Source of the DNA: Xenoacremonium recifei
Lineage: Eukaryota; Ascomycota; Sordariomycetes; Hypocreales; Nectriaceae
Assembly: GCA_012184525.1 (NCBI GenBank)
Contig: WOFQ01000029.1
Coordinates: 310,001-374,000 of the forward strand
Reading direction: 5' to 3'
Length of the DNA stretch: 64,000 nucleotides
In this document: one piece after another, positions 48,331-58,623 of the stretch
How positions within the stretch are numbered: the stretch's first letter is position 1
How the letters are laid out: each line of letters begins with the position of its first letter
Notes under the pieces: generated by a model
Seen by the model: only the letters and a program-made list of their open reading frames with translations
Told to the model about the DNA's origin: nothing
Databases searched by the model: none
Translations under genes and position numbers: made by a program

Positions 48331-49827
48331 ATGTCAACAAACCTCCAAGCAACGGGCATTGGGTGCGCCCGCGCCAATCCGCCGACACTGTCAAATATTC
48401 CGTTGGAGATATTCATTATGATCTCCAATCATCTGACAATTCCCTCCCAAATTGCATGCGCTCTGACGTGCAAAGCTCTTCTCGTACGGTTCTTCCCTGC
48501 CGGAGAATTTCCTGTTCTCAATCAAGGTGACCGATTCGCCACTTTGTTGGGCCTTGAAAGAGCTAATCCAAGTCTGCATTTCTGTTTTGACTGTCTCAAA
48601 ATTTGCGTTTTCGGATACAATGCTGGTTATAGTACAGAGTCCCATAAGCACCGGAATTGCGCTTCCACTTTTTCATGCCTTTCATTTTTACTATTCAAAA
48701 AAAGGCTAAGATCGCCATCCAGTCCAAGGCTCCACTGGAGATTGAATCGTCCCTCATGTTCTACAGAGTGGATTCGACTTAATTCTTGGAAAATCGAAGA
48801 TGTTAATGAGGGACCTGTCGTCTTATTCTCTCAAGTCCGTTTGGTTATGAACCAACATTTCTATGGAAAAGACTTCGGAGTCCCACTTTCAATCCTCCAG
48901 AAAACACTCCAATATGAGACTTATTTGCCAACCAACAGTCGCGGCCGCAAGAATCGTGGATCTTCTGCCGTCCAGTGGAATGGTACAGAGCGACTCCATT
49001 ACACACGACTTTTCAGTTAGTGATATGTGCCCTATGGATCGTCGTTCTGCGGGAGTCTAAAAATTGTGAAAATGATCTGGGCTAATTTGCGGTTGTTAGG
49101 GTCGAAGCATCCATCAGATATGAAGCCCTGGCGGCATACACACACGACCGATGCAAATATCATCGATGATGAGATGTATATTTGTCGATCGCATTGCTTC
49201 ACCTCCCTGTTCCAACCCGAGACGGAGACTGAAGGGCTGCTTTTGAATAAACTTTGCTTGCCTGTTTGTAGACACCTCAGAACGGGACCGAGGTCGCAAG
49301 ATGCCGACGACCAGACCAACATCTCTGATGACGAAACTTTGAATCCGGATAACGAAAGACATTCACAGTCAAAGAGCCTGCACTATAGGACAGTCGGATC
49401 TTGCAGGGTTTGCTATACCGACTATGTAATCTCGGTCGACCGAGATCACCAATGCTATCAAGTGAAATTGTACACATACCATCGCCTAGGAGCCTGTCGA
49501 GAGCCAACCGAGGATGCTTGGCGTAATTTATGTGTTGACCCTTCACTACGGTATCGAGAGTTATTTGGGCGAGATAAGGACAAGGCATTCGACAAAGGGG
49601 AAGTGTTTAGGAAATGGCCCAGAAATGGTTTACAGAAGCTCGACGAAAAGAATTCGACAGTTTGGATCGATGCTAAGTGGGTGCCGAAGGAGGGTAGCTT
49701 CGATGAAACCGCAGCTCGAACCTGGATTATCGTTTCGTACAATCTCCATCCTCCTCCTCCTCCTAAGCCCATTCGCACTCAGCGCAAGACGAAACGGTCA
49801 AGAAGGAGAGCCAGAGGAATTAGATAG
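48331..49827 (+). CDS. F-box-like protein, copy 2
   Basis: Two exons (48331..49015 and 49100..49827; 84-base intron with the less common donor GTTAGT) give 470 residues. The F-box-like segment near residues 20-60 reads LSNIPLEIFIMISNHLTIPS then CALTCKALLVRFFP. The order of motifs is that of copy 1: LHFCFDCLKI, FSQVRLVMNQHFYGKDFG, and in exon 2 SKHPSDMKPW, a GSCRVCYTDYVI stretch and YTYHRLGACREP. The proteins have clearly diverged, and copy 2 ends with its own Pro-rich and Lys/Arg-rich tail (KPIRTQRKTKRSRRRARGIR) that could be a nuclear signal. The intron sits at the same codon as in copy 1. It likely serves as an SCF adaptor of unknown target. A decayed regulator fragment begins right behind it. 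Confidence 0.78.
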
Positions 49828-51302
49828 CATCACAAGTATCAAGTATGGGACAGAAGTAACAGTTGATTTCAAGTCATTACTGCCTGTCAACTACAGCCTA
49901 GTTCTTCAGACCGTGTGCAGTTTAGGCAATACCGACAAACCAATTGTCAGGCTTCCTGTTACAAAAGAACTCAGAGTAACATCTGTTGCTGCCTCATTCA
50001 ATGATTTAATATTAATCCCAGGCACCATGCCATTTTCGACACAGTCCATCTGCTACAACAGCCACCAAGGGAAGATCTCTTCGACCCAGACAAAGGGGCA
50101 AATCCCCGGAAGGTGGCTTTGGTAGTCTCAGATGTCATTTACAGAGCGTTTTCGACTTTGAAGCAAACTTCCATCACTCAAGACGCAAGGCGGACTCAGC
50201 TTGTTCGATATGGTTCTGCCACTTGCGAGCTCAGGGAAGCTCTCACACGCTGGCCGACATCCCCGGTACTCATCACGCCGGTTGTTCTTTTCGCTTTATA
50301 CGAGGTATTATACTGTACCCAGATGACAAAATCATATACTAATTAGTCATTCAGATGGTTGTAAATCTTGACCCCGAGGACAAGACGTGGCAAGTTCATT
50401 TAGATGGACTCATCACAGTTTTAGCGCAGACATCTTGGACATCCTCTGAAAGTAGGAACGGAAAGAACAGCATCCTAGCTAGAGCATGCTACTACTCGCA
50501 GCGTGAGGGTGAGTCACCAAAGCCATCAGAACCGATGGATCTCAGCGAGTCCGACAAGGTACAGTTCATGCTAGACGTCGCGATGCTACGTCTTCGGAAA
50601 CTAGCCAAGGAAGCCGAGACGCTATTCGAGAGCGCTGAAATACCGCCACGAAAACTCGATGTGCAGAAGCTTCGAGTCAGTGTCCGGCGGGCTCACAGAG
50701 ATTTAACCCTCAATCCAGTGTTAACATCAATGCCGGAGCGGGGCCGTGAAGGGGGTACTGGAATCCTAGAGCAAGACGTGTGCGACTCAAGATGGGGGAG
50801 CTAGTGGTGCGTTCGGATCATTGCTGCAGAAATGTTGCTCAAGACGGGAACTTTTTTGTATGGGAAGATCAATTTCGTCGCCAAGGAGGAGTCTCAGAAA
50901 CTATCTCGCCTCATACAAGAGGCGGTAGACGAGATATGCTCTTCAGTAGCCGCCCATCTCAACGTTTCGCTGCAGGAGCTGAACGAATGTCGTTTGACAA
51001 CGGGCCTGGGGATGGGGACAGCCTTAGCATTTCTCTGGCCTCTTTCATGTGCTCTCAGAGCATCAGGGGTCAGCGAGAATCAGCGGGAGGGGATGCAGAA
51101 TATTTTGCAGCTCGTAGGGGAGAAGGCCTGGATACCCAAAACCTTGAGTCTGGTAAATACTGTATTATTTAATCCAGCTGTGGAGAATACTAACAGAGAG
51201 AAGGCAAATACAGAAAAGGTGGTAAAAGATTCAGAGACCTTGGCTGGGCTTCTTCTCGTAGAGCATTTACCCCGGACCATGTGCGTCGAACCCGAGACTT
51301 AG
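49828..51302 (+). pseudogene. Decayed fungal-specific transcription-factor fragment
   Basis: The plus strand holds consecutive frames that read like the C-terminal regulatory half of a Zn2Cys6-type protein: VNYSLVLQTVCSLGNTDKPI, then HHAIFDTVHLLQQPPREDLF, RYGSATCELREALTRWPTSP, VVNLDPEDKTWQVHLDGLIT (after an intron near 50307..50354), and a last exon from about 50830 with LNECRLTTGLGMGTALAFLW. No zinc cluster and no plausible start precede it; its 5' side runs straight into the end of F-box copy 2. A frame change near 50020..50030 separates the first two blocks, and no intron was found that restores phase. It is called a 5'-truncated, decayed gene. An intact gene with unusual splicing is less likely. 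Confidence 0.55.
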
Positions 51303-52336
51303 AGGTTTCTTTATCACCCTTGGTTTTGAGGCGAGGTTTTGAGGCGAAGTTTAAAAGCGAGTCTCGCTCCGGGTTTAGACAAACTGAATCACCGCTCTTG
51401 GGAGGATAATCAGCGTGGCCAATATACCATCTTGCCGTTAAAGATTAGTCGCGTTTAGAACAATATTTTGACGTGTTGGAAACGTGACAGGGAAATGTCA
51501 AGATCCTGGGAAACGACATTCCCGAGTTTCGGACCTCCCCCTTACTTCCAGCTTTGAGCCGAATGGCCCCCTTCGTAGCGCAAGATCTATCAGCTTTCTA
51601 TCACAGAGCTATGGCTGAGGCATGCGTCGCAGTGCTCATATGAACGGCCTCCTATTAAAGAAATTGGATAATCTTTACCTTCGGGTCGGCTCGAAGATAA
51701 CTGCCAGACTTCGTAAGCTTTGAAAGTGCTCGAAACATGCTATTCAGGGTTAAGGGTCCCTAAATTCTGACTAAACGGAGACTATGACTGATGAACGAAT
51801 GAAGCGAGGGATGAAGCGGAGAACTGTCGAAAATTCTGGCCAAACGGAGACTACGACCGATGAACGAATGAAGCGAAGGGAAGCGGAGAACTGTCGAAAG
51901 TTCTGGCCAAACAGAGACTTACAAGTACCTGTCAGATTGGCGAGCCTGATGCAACACGTACTTACCACCTATCGAGACACTATCGAGACACTAATTGGTG
52001 GTTGATATTTTGCAAAGGGGACTAGTTTGGCATTCCGCCAGGTTCAGGGTATCTAGTCATATTAGGGCTTACGTTAGCCAACCTTTTCACGACATAATCC
52101 AAGTATCCTAGGAGCGCCACGTAGACCCCGGGGAACATTGTTCGTATTCCCGAGGGCCTTAGGTATCAGATACACACATATAAACGACGCTGAGGTCTCC
52201 TTAAGGCAGACATTGTCGTCCACGTCACAGTGACGCATGGTCAGCTGTAAGCCTCCCGCCAGTTTTTGGAAACCACGGAGTTGCTCACCCTTCACTCTTT
52301 CTCTTCACTCTTTCTTAACGCCGTCCCTCCGACCCC
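51303..52336. other. Intergenic region with a tandem repeat
   Basis: About 1 kb before the GMC/hydrolase fusion gene. It holds a roughly 68-base tandem duplication at 51773..51908 and, just before the gene, a CTTCACTC-type pyrimidine-rich promoter tract. No gene is supported. Confidence 0.5.
51773..51908. repeat. Tandem duplication of a 67-69 base unit
   Basis: Unit 1 is 51773..51841 and unit 2 is 51842..51908. Both begin AAACGGAGACTA and end TTCTGGCC, and they differ by a few transitions and a two-base gap. A third partial start (AAACAGAGACT) follows directly, and the same junction precedes unit 1 (TTCTGACT). The units have no coding role. Confidence 0.85.
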
Positions 52337-55300
52337 ATGGCAACTCACCACCCCATGGACCAGCCGTTCCCGCGAATAAGCAAGCCGGTCGAGTTGATGC
52401 TAGACTCATACGATTGCGTAGTCATAGGTTCTGGCTACGGCGGTGGTGTCGCGGCCTCTCGTATGTCCCGGGCTGGTCAGAGCGTCTGCCTCCTAGAACG
52501 CGGTAAGGAGCGCTGGCCAGGCGAATATCCCGTTACTACTAGTGAAGTGATCAGGCAGTTGCATACCTCAGGCCAGTTTCCGTCGACGTGGTTGAATAAG
52601 TTGCTACTCGGAAGGGGAGACCAGGATGGTATGTTCCATCTGATATTTGGCAAGGGCCAAAGTGCATTGGTGGGCAACGGTAAGCTTCCCAACGATGATG
52701 TTGATAGTTAGTCGCTCGACGGATCACTAAGATTAGTGCAAAAGGTCTAGGAGGCACTAGCCTAATGAACTCCAACGTCTTCCTGGAAGCAGACCCCGCT
52801 AGCCTGTCGATGAAGGCGTGGCCACCAGAGATTTGTGATGATCCAGACTGTCTGAAATCTTGTTAGTGATCCTAGAACAGTTTTTGTCAAGCTTAAGGGC
52901 TTAATGACTGTTAATGGCTGCTGCGATGAATCCAGGCTAATACACATATGTCCCTAGACTATCAAATGGCCAGGGAGGTGCTCGAACCTCAGCCATATCC
53001 CGCCGATTTTCCAGAGCTACCCAAAGTAGAATTGCTCAGAAAACAGGCCGAAGTCCTTGGAATGAGCGAAGAATTCCACACAGTCCCTCAAACAACCCGG
53101 TTTCACGACGGCCCTAATAGTTGCGGCGTCGAGATGTCGGGTTCAACTCTCACCGGCCAAGACGCCACGGGAGTTAATGACGGATCCAAGACAACGACAC
53201 TTGTAACATACCTGGCGGACGCTTGGAACTGGGGCTCTGACATATTTTGCCAATGTGAAGTACAATACATTCGGAAGTCTAAACAGCCTGAGGGTGGCTA
53301 TGACGTCTATTTCGCCTGGCGTGGACGTAACCGCAATCAGTTCAAGGAGAACTTGTATAGTGACCTCATGTGGGTGCACGCTAAACATGCAGTTTTCTTG
53401 GGAGCTGGTGCGTTGGGTACTACAGAGATTCTACTGCGGAGTAGAGAGATGGGCTTGACCTTGAGTGATGAGGTAGGACAGAACATGAGTGGTAACGGCG
53501 ACATTATGGCATTTGGGTTCGGAAACCTCTCTCTCTCTTCCATGAGTATGCCAGACAAAACTGATCATTTGAAGCTATAATACCGATTATCATGTCAATG
53601 CGACGGGAAGAACACACACTCCCGCACACGACCCTGTCGGACCCACCGTCAACTCTATGATTGATCATCGATTCGGTCACGAGAACCCTTTGGATGGCTT
53701 TGTCATTCAAGAGGGGGCCATTCCACGGGCATTCACTCCCTTTCTACAAGCTGCATTTGACCTCATGCCGGGGAACGCTACTCCGGGCGGCACCTATTTG
53801 CGACAGGCTCAAGCCATGGTAGCACGATGGAGTAGTAGACTCCTTGGACCATATTTCAAGGGAGGGGCTGTTGCGAAAACACAAGTTTACCTAGTTATGT
53901 CACACGATAGTATGTCAAATCGATCGATCTTTCTAGCGGGGAGGATATACTCTAGTACTGACGAGAATATGTTATTCTAGGTAACCAAGCCACACTGACT
54001 TTAAGCAAGGGCAAGCCTTTGCTTGAGTTTCTCCGAGTTGGCGACGGCACTCGTACCAAGTACATCATGAATCTACTGGCACGGGCAACGGAAGCCGTTG
54101 GTGGAACATTGATCAGGAACCCGTTTTTTGCACTAATGGCCGATCAACAAGTTACTGTCCATCCAATGGGGTAAGAACATGCTGGGGTTTGGTACCCAAT
54201 ATGTAACACCTTACGGCTAACGTGCATATTATAGAGGAGCAAACATGGCAAGGGATGGTACAGGTAGAACAGGTGTGACGAACCATCGAGGAGAAGTGTT
54301 TGTTGGCTCAGACACATCCGAGACGCACCCTGGATTGATTGTCGTGGACGGAGCTATGATACCTGCAGCTCTGGGAGTGAATCCGCTGGCAACGATCACT
54401 GCCCTGGCTGAGCGTGCTGTTGAGCAGTACGCAAGGTCCAGGGGCCTTGTCATCAATAACGACAGGAATGGAGTTCTTGATCTTTTTGGGGAGCCGGCAA
54501 ATGGACCGAGAAATGTCCCGAAACCAAAGACAGAGAACAGGCTGCCTGATAGCCGTTGCCACAGCGTTCAGAGCGTTAGTCTCACCACAGCGGGATATGG
54601 CTTCACGGAAGTTATGTCCGGTTATCTTCACAATGATCTCGTCATGACTCGAGATGTCGTCTCTTCTTACGAAACAGCATATCATGCAGCCAAAGGCCTC
54701 TGTAAGAGTGCGAGGCTCTTTCTCAGCGTTCAAGCCACCGAAAGCACAGCGGGAGCCCCATCTACACATCAAGGAATTCTTACTGGGACATTAGTCTGCC
54801 CATCGATTCCAGGCTCGCCCTTTGCCGTCCGTCGAGGTAGATTCAGCCCTTTCAGGAGAGATCCAGAGGCATCAGCAACAAAGAATCTTATATATGACTT
54901 CGATATGAAGGGAGTTGATGGGCGAAATCTCCATTTCCACGGCTACAAGATTGTCGACTCGTCAGCAGCATTAAACCCGATGCAATTTTGGCGTAGCACC
55001 ACGACACTATACGTCAAAATCACCGAGAACGCCCCGGGGGCTGACGATACTTCCGAAAATATTACGAAAAGAGATTGGCAACATGGTAAACCAGTTGCAA
55101 TGGGCATCATGCATGTCCAGCCGATGGATTTCCTCACACAAATGCTCACCCTTCTCCCGACTGGAGCCAATTTGATAACCAAGCTCAGAGCTTCAGCCAG
55201 CTTCATGACTTACTTCCTCCATAACTCCCTATCATCTTTCTTGTCTCCTCTAGCTCCTCTGGAATACCCGACTCACACGTATCAAGGCTTCATCAACAAT

Positions 55301-56476
55301 ACGCTACCATCGGAATCCTACGACATCGTGGCCACAGATGGGGTCCGCACTAAGATGCACCGTTGGGATCCTGAGCCTAATGCCATGGCTCTTGACAGTA
55401 ACGGTGTGGCGGTGCCGATTAAAAATATCTTGCTGATTCCAGGGGGCGCAGTTGATCATCGTATATGGGCGTTGCCAACAATCCCCTACAACGCTGTCAA
55501 TTACTTCACACGGGCTGGGTATCGTGTGTTCGTGTGCGTCAATCGTATCGGTCACCTCAGAGTGGCCAGAGACAATTGGACGACGTTCGATGCAAGGCTG
55601 GACATAAAGTCCTGTATTCAACTCATAAGGGCTCTCGAAGGCGATAAAAAAGTGTACGTCGTCGCTCACTGTCTTGGCTCTGTTGCTCTCGCTTCTGGTT
55701 TGCTGGATGGCACTATCCCTGCATGCTGGATCTCGGGCATTACCGGTAGCCAAGTATTCATGAATCCCATATGGGGTCGACTCAACATGATAAAGGCGAA
55801 GGTTCGCCCTCCACTAGATAAAGTCTACTCAGCTCTCGCCGGGCATTGGTACGACTGCAGCACATCTCCCGACGACCGCCTTGTACAGCGAACCATCAAC
55901 CAAATTTTGCGGCTGTACCCTCAAGAGCGCCGTGAGCTATGCAATAGCGCAGGCTGCCACCGCATATCCTTTGTCTTCGGAAGATGCTGGAATCACCGCA
56001 ACATAAATGAGGCAACTCATCGCCATATCGACCACTTCTTCGGGGGCGTCAATATGACGATGCAGCGTCTGCTCATGCGAATGGGCGTCGTTGGGGAGGT
56101 CATGGGTAATGCGCCATTCTGTGAGGTCTTGACGACACCTCATAATGTGCGTCGCCTGAAAGGAATTCCAATCTTCCTGTTTGTAGGAGGAGACAACGTT
56201 GTGCTGTCTCCATGTGCCACGGAGAAGACTTATGACGTTCTACGCGACACATTTGGTATTGATGCTGGATCTGGAACTGGCGAGATTGAATACAGGAGGC
56301 GAGTCGTACCAGGTTACGGCCATCTTGATTGCTGGATGGGTCGCAATGCTTGGAAGGACGTGTACCCTATGGTGAGAGAAGAAATAGATCGGGTGACTAG
56401 GGGTGAGGCATACATATTTAGAGAACCGGATGACAAGTTCAGGCACATGGTTATTAACGGAGAATTATTGTATTAG
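52337..56476 (+). CDS. Cholesterol-oxidase-like GMC flavoprotein fused to an alpha/beta hydrolase
   Basis: Six exons (52337..52679, 52745..52861, 52958..53516, 53575..53909, 53981..54170, 54235..56476) join to 1,261 residues without a stop. Residues 1-570 form an FAD oxidoreductase: VVIGSGYGGGVAASRM, LGGTSLMNSNVF, YYQMAREVLEPQPYP, and the HPMGGANMARDG / VDGAMIPAALGVNPLATITA end typical of cholesterol-oxidase-type GMC enzymes. Residues 600-860 are a beta-rich linker domain without a known name. Residues 865-1261 form an alpha/beta hydrolase with LIPGGAVDH (oxyanion region), nucleophile elbow VVAHCLGS (Cys994), Asp1168 in FVGGDNVV and His1211 in GYGHLD. The enzyme probably oxidises a sterol-like or other lipid alcohol and cleaves an ester or acyl bond; the substrate is unknown. 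No signal peptide is seen. Confidence 0.9.
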
Positions 56477-56996
56477 CTAGACAGGTATACAACCAAGGGG
56501 TATCAAGGGTATAATATTGATTGCAAGGCTCATTAGCAGTCAGCATTCTTCCCCTTTGTGATTTCATTAATAGTGACAAAGGGATCATGGAGCTTTCAGA
56601 CCTCACGATCAAAGAACAGTAGTCTACAAGGTTTCCTATGTCACTGATAGTGGCAAGATGATCCATGAAAATCCGTGAAATTTTCATTTCTCCTTGACCT
56701 TCCCTTTTGTTCTATCTTATAATAAACCATGTCATTCAGTTGCGCTCTCCCAAGCAGTATATGCCGTCCATTCCAAGTAGATTCTCACAAAGCGACACCG
56801 TCAGAAACGGCCAATCTCCCACGACTTTCGCCTTTGCATAGGGAGTCGTTAATCTTCTGATAAATCTTTGATGCCCTGAGTGGAATCCCAACTCGCGCCT
56901 ACTCGGTTCGATGCCTGCAAGAACCACTCCACGGTTGTTTAAGACTCATTGCTCGAGGCTTGGGGCTAGAACTAGAACAATCCTTTTGGCCAAAGG
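56477..56996. other. Intergenic region (convergent 3' ends)
   Basis: About 0.5 kb between the fusion gene and the minus-strand metalloprotease gene; only 3' UTRs are expected. No feature is seen. Confidence 0.5.
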
Positions 56997-57725
56997 TCAG
57001 GGCGATATGATGTCAATGGGAAGTCCCTGGAATTCGGCCTCATCGTAGGCATAGAAATCGCTCGTCATATCAAGGTCCAATGTATGCACAGCCATCTCGA
57101 GCGGGTGGCTGTAATAGTTTAGGACAGAGTCAGGGTTGGCCTGGCCCCAGAGCACTGATGGATCGTCCTTCTCCTTCCGAGCAGCAAACTCGTGTCGGAG
57201 GCCCAGAATGTGGCCAATTTCATGGCACAAGATGTTGATCATTGCCTCGCGGTACGAAAACGCCAGAGGGTAAACCTTGAGTATGCGCGACTCCATTGGA
57301 CTATCTGGGAAGAACGCCTCGGCTAGAGTTCTGTTGTCAGAGGTGTCGTCGGAGCCAATGATCGAGAAGAATGCATCCTCCAAGGCGAACACGCGTTTGA
57401 AATGCACGGGGACAGGCACCCATGCATGTGTTGCCTTCTTAAAACATTCCGCAACATACTCGCCGTCCACGGTTGTGGGAAACATGCTAAGATCGACGTA
57501 GTAGTGGAGGGTTGCGCCAGCGTGGTAGCGGGGAATACGGCCATGGGAACCCAGCCGGATCGCTGTGGGACTACTAATTCCAGATCCCTGCGTCCTGCAC
57601 TGAGGTGTCGAAGGACAGTTATCGTGAGGCTGACATGGTATGGATGGACCTCCACTGGAGAGGAGAGGAGAGGAGCTATAGGCCGAAGAACCTTTATGCG
57701 AACCAATCAGCTGAATTTTGCACAT
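56997..57725 (-). CDS. Metzincin-type zinc metalloprotease
   Basis: From ATG at 57725 (ACCATGTGC) the frame gives 242 residues. The zinc motif is HEIGHILGLRHEF near residues 166-178, the HExxHxxGxxH of metzincins (astacin/matrixin side), preceded by an ALEDAFFSIIGSDD region and a SYREAMINILCHE helix; a final NYYSHPLEMAVHTLDLDMTSD includes the region where a Met-turn would be expected. There is no clear signal peptide, so it is either cytosolic or missing an upstream exon: a perfect GTGAGT donor follows CCAG at about 57813 and an acceptor CAG lies just after 57716, which would fit a longer N-terminus, but no ATG was found to start that exon. Function beyond proteolysis is unknown. Confidence 0.75.
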   Translation of the reverse strand: MCKIQLIGSHKGSSAYSSSPLLSSGGPSIPCQPHDNCPSTPQCRTQGSGISSPTAIRLGSHGRIPRYHAGATLHYYVDLSMFPTTVDGEYVAECFKKATHAWVPVPVHFKRVFALEDAFFSIIGSDDTSDNRTLAEAFFPDSPMESRILKVYPLAFSYREAMINILCHEIGHILGLRHEFAARKEKDDPSVLWGQANPDSVLNYYSHPLEMAVHTLDLDMTSDFYAYDEAEFQGLPIDIISP

Positions 57726-58623
57726 GGTGAAACGTAGAACGTAGCGGGACTTTGGTGACCCAGGGATGTGCGTGACGTGAAAAAAAAGCGAGCACTCGTC
57801 AGCGTAACTCACCTGGCATGTCTCGGGCGGGCAGCCTTGGATAGCAACAACACCTTGGAGAATGGATTAATGGGTTATCTTAATAGACCAATGGTGGAAG
57901 CATTGGCGGTTTGGGATTATGAATTATCAACTTTTCAAGAATAGAACCGAGAGACAGGAGCTGGATTTACGGAGTATATATAGAAGGATGCCTGTCCGAC
58001 CGCACGAAACGGTAAAATACAGAGTAAGTACGAGTAGCCAGACGCAGGGGAAGACAAGCCGCCTATTAGTAAGAAACCTTGAGGTAATGTGACACGGGAC
58101 GCTGGGAGTGGTAAAAAGCTAGAGCTGCTAATTGCAAGTCTCCCTGACGGTATAAAAAAATTTCTGCTCCAACCAGGGGCTTAGCCTGACGACATCCATG
58201 CCTTACCGTCCTTCTTTTCAGCTCTGTCGACGGGGACAAAAGAAGAGAAGAAGTGGAGGAGAAAAACAGGAGGAAATGAAAGACGCATTGGGCAGAAACA
58301 GGAGGAATACTCAAACGACGTGGCCAAGATCCACAACGCCAACACATTGAAACCTGGAGTCAAGAAATCTGGAGCCGAGAAAAAGCTGGAGCCCAGTAAA
58401 AAAGCTGGAGGCCTGAAATTTTGAGGCGGCGGGCGGGGCGAGGCAACTTGATCTTCCCGTCAAAATAGGGCTGACTGTCCCGTCATGACCTATAAGAACA
58501 GGAGAATGCCATTGCTGCTCTTCTCTTCTCCCCTTGACAAAATTTCTCGCCAGTTTCTTCACGTTTTGACTTCAAATTCCAGCGGTTTTCCTTCGCTCAT
58601 TGAAGTCGCCCACCGTCGGCGCC
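57726..58623. other. Intergenic region (divergent promoters)
   Basis: About 0.9 kb. It may hold a missed first exon of the metalloprotease gene (near 57813..57860) and the promoter of the ankyrin-protein gene, with a pyrimidine-rich tract at 58510-58610. Nothing else is seen. Confidence 0.45.

Noticed and set aside
52680..53580. Stops at 52709-52711, 52862-52864 and 53578-53580 as evidence that the GMC/hydrolase gene is broken
   Set aside because: Each is explained by an intron with consistent phase that restores conserved sequence: 52680..52744 and 52862..52957 contain the first two, and at 53517..53574 splicing changes the frame so that the third is not read.
57726..57812. A longer metalloprotease start at 57812
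   Set aside because: The codon there is GTG and is itself part of a perfect GTGAGT splice donor, so it is not used as a translation start. The ATG at 57725 was preferred, with a possible missed upstream exon noted.
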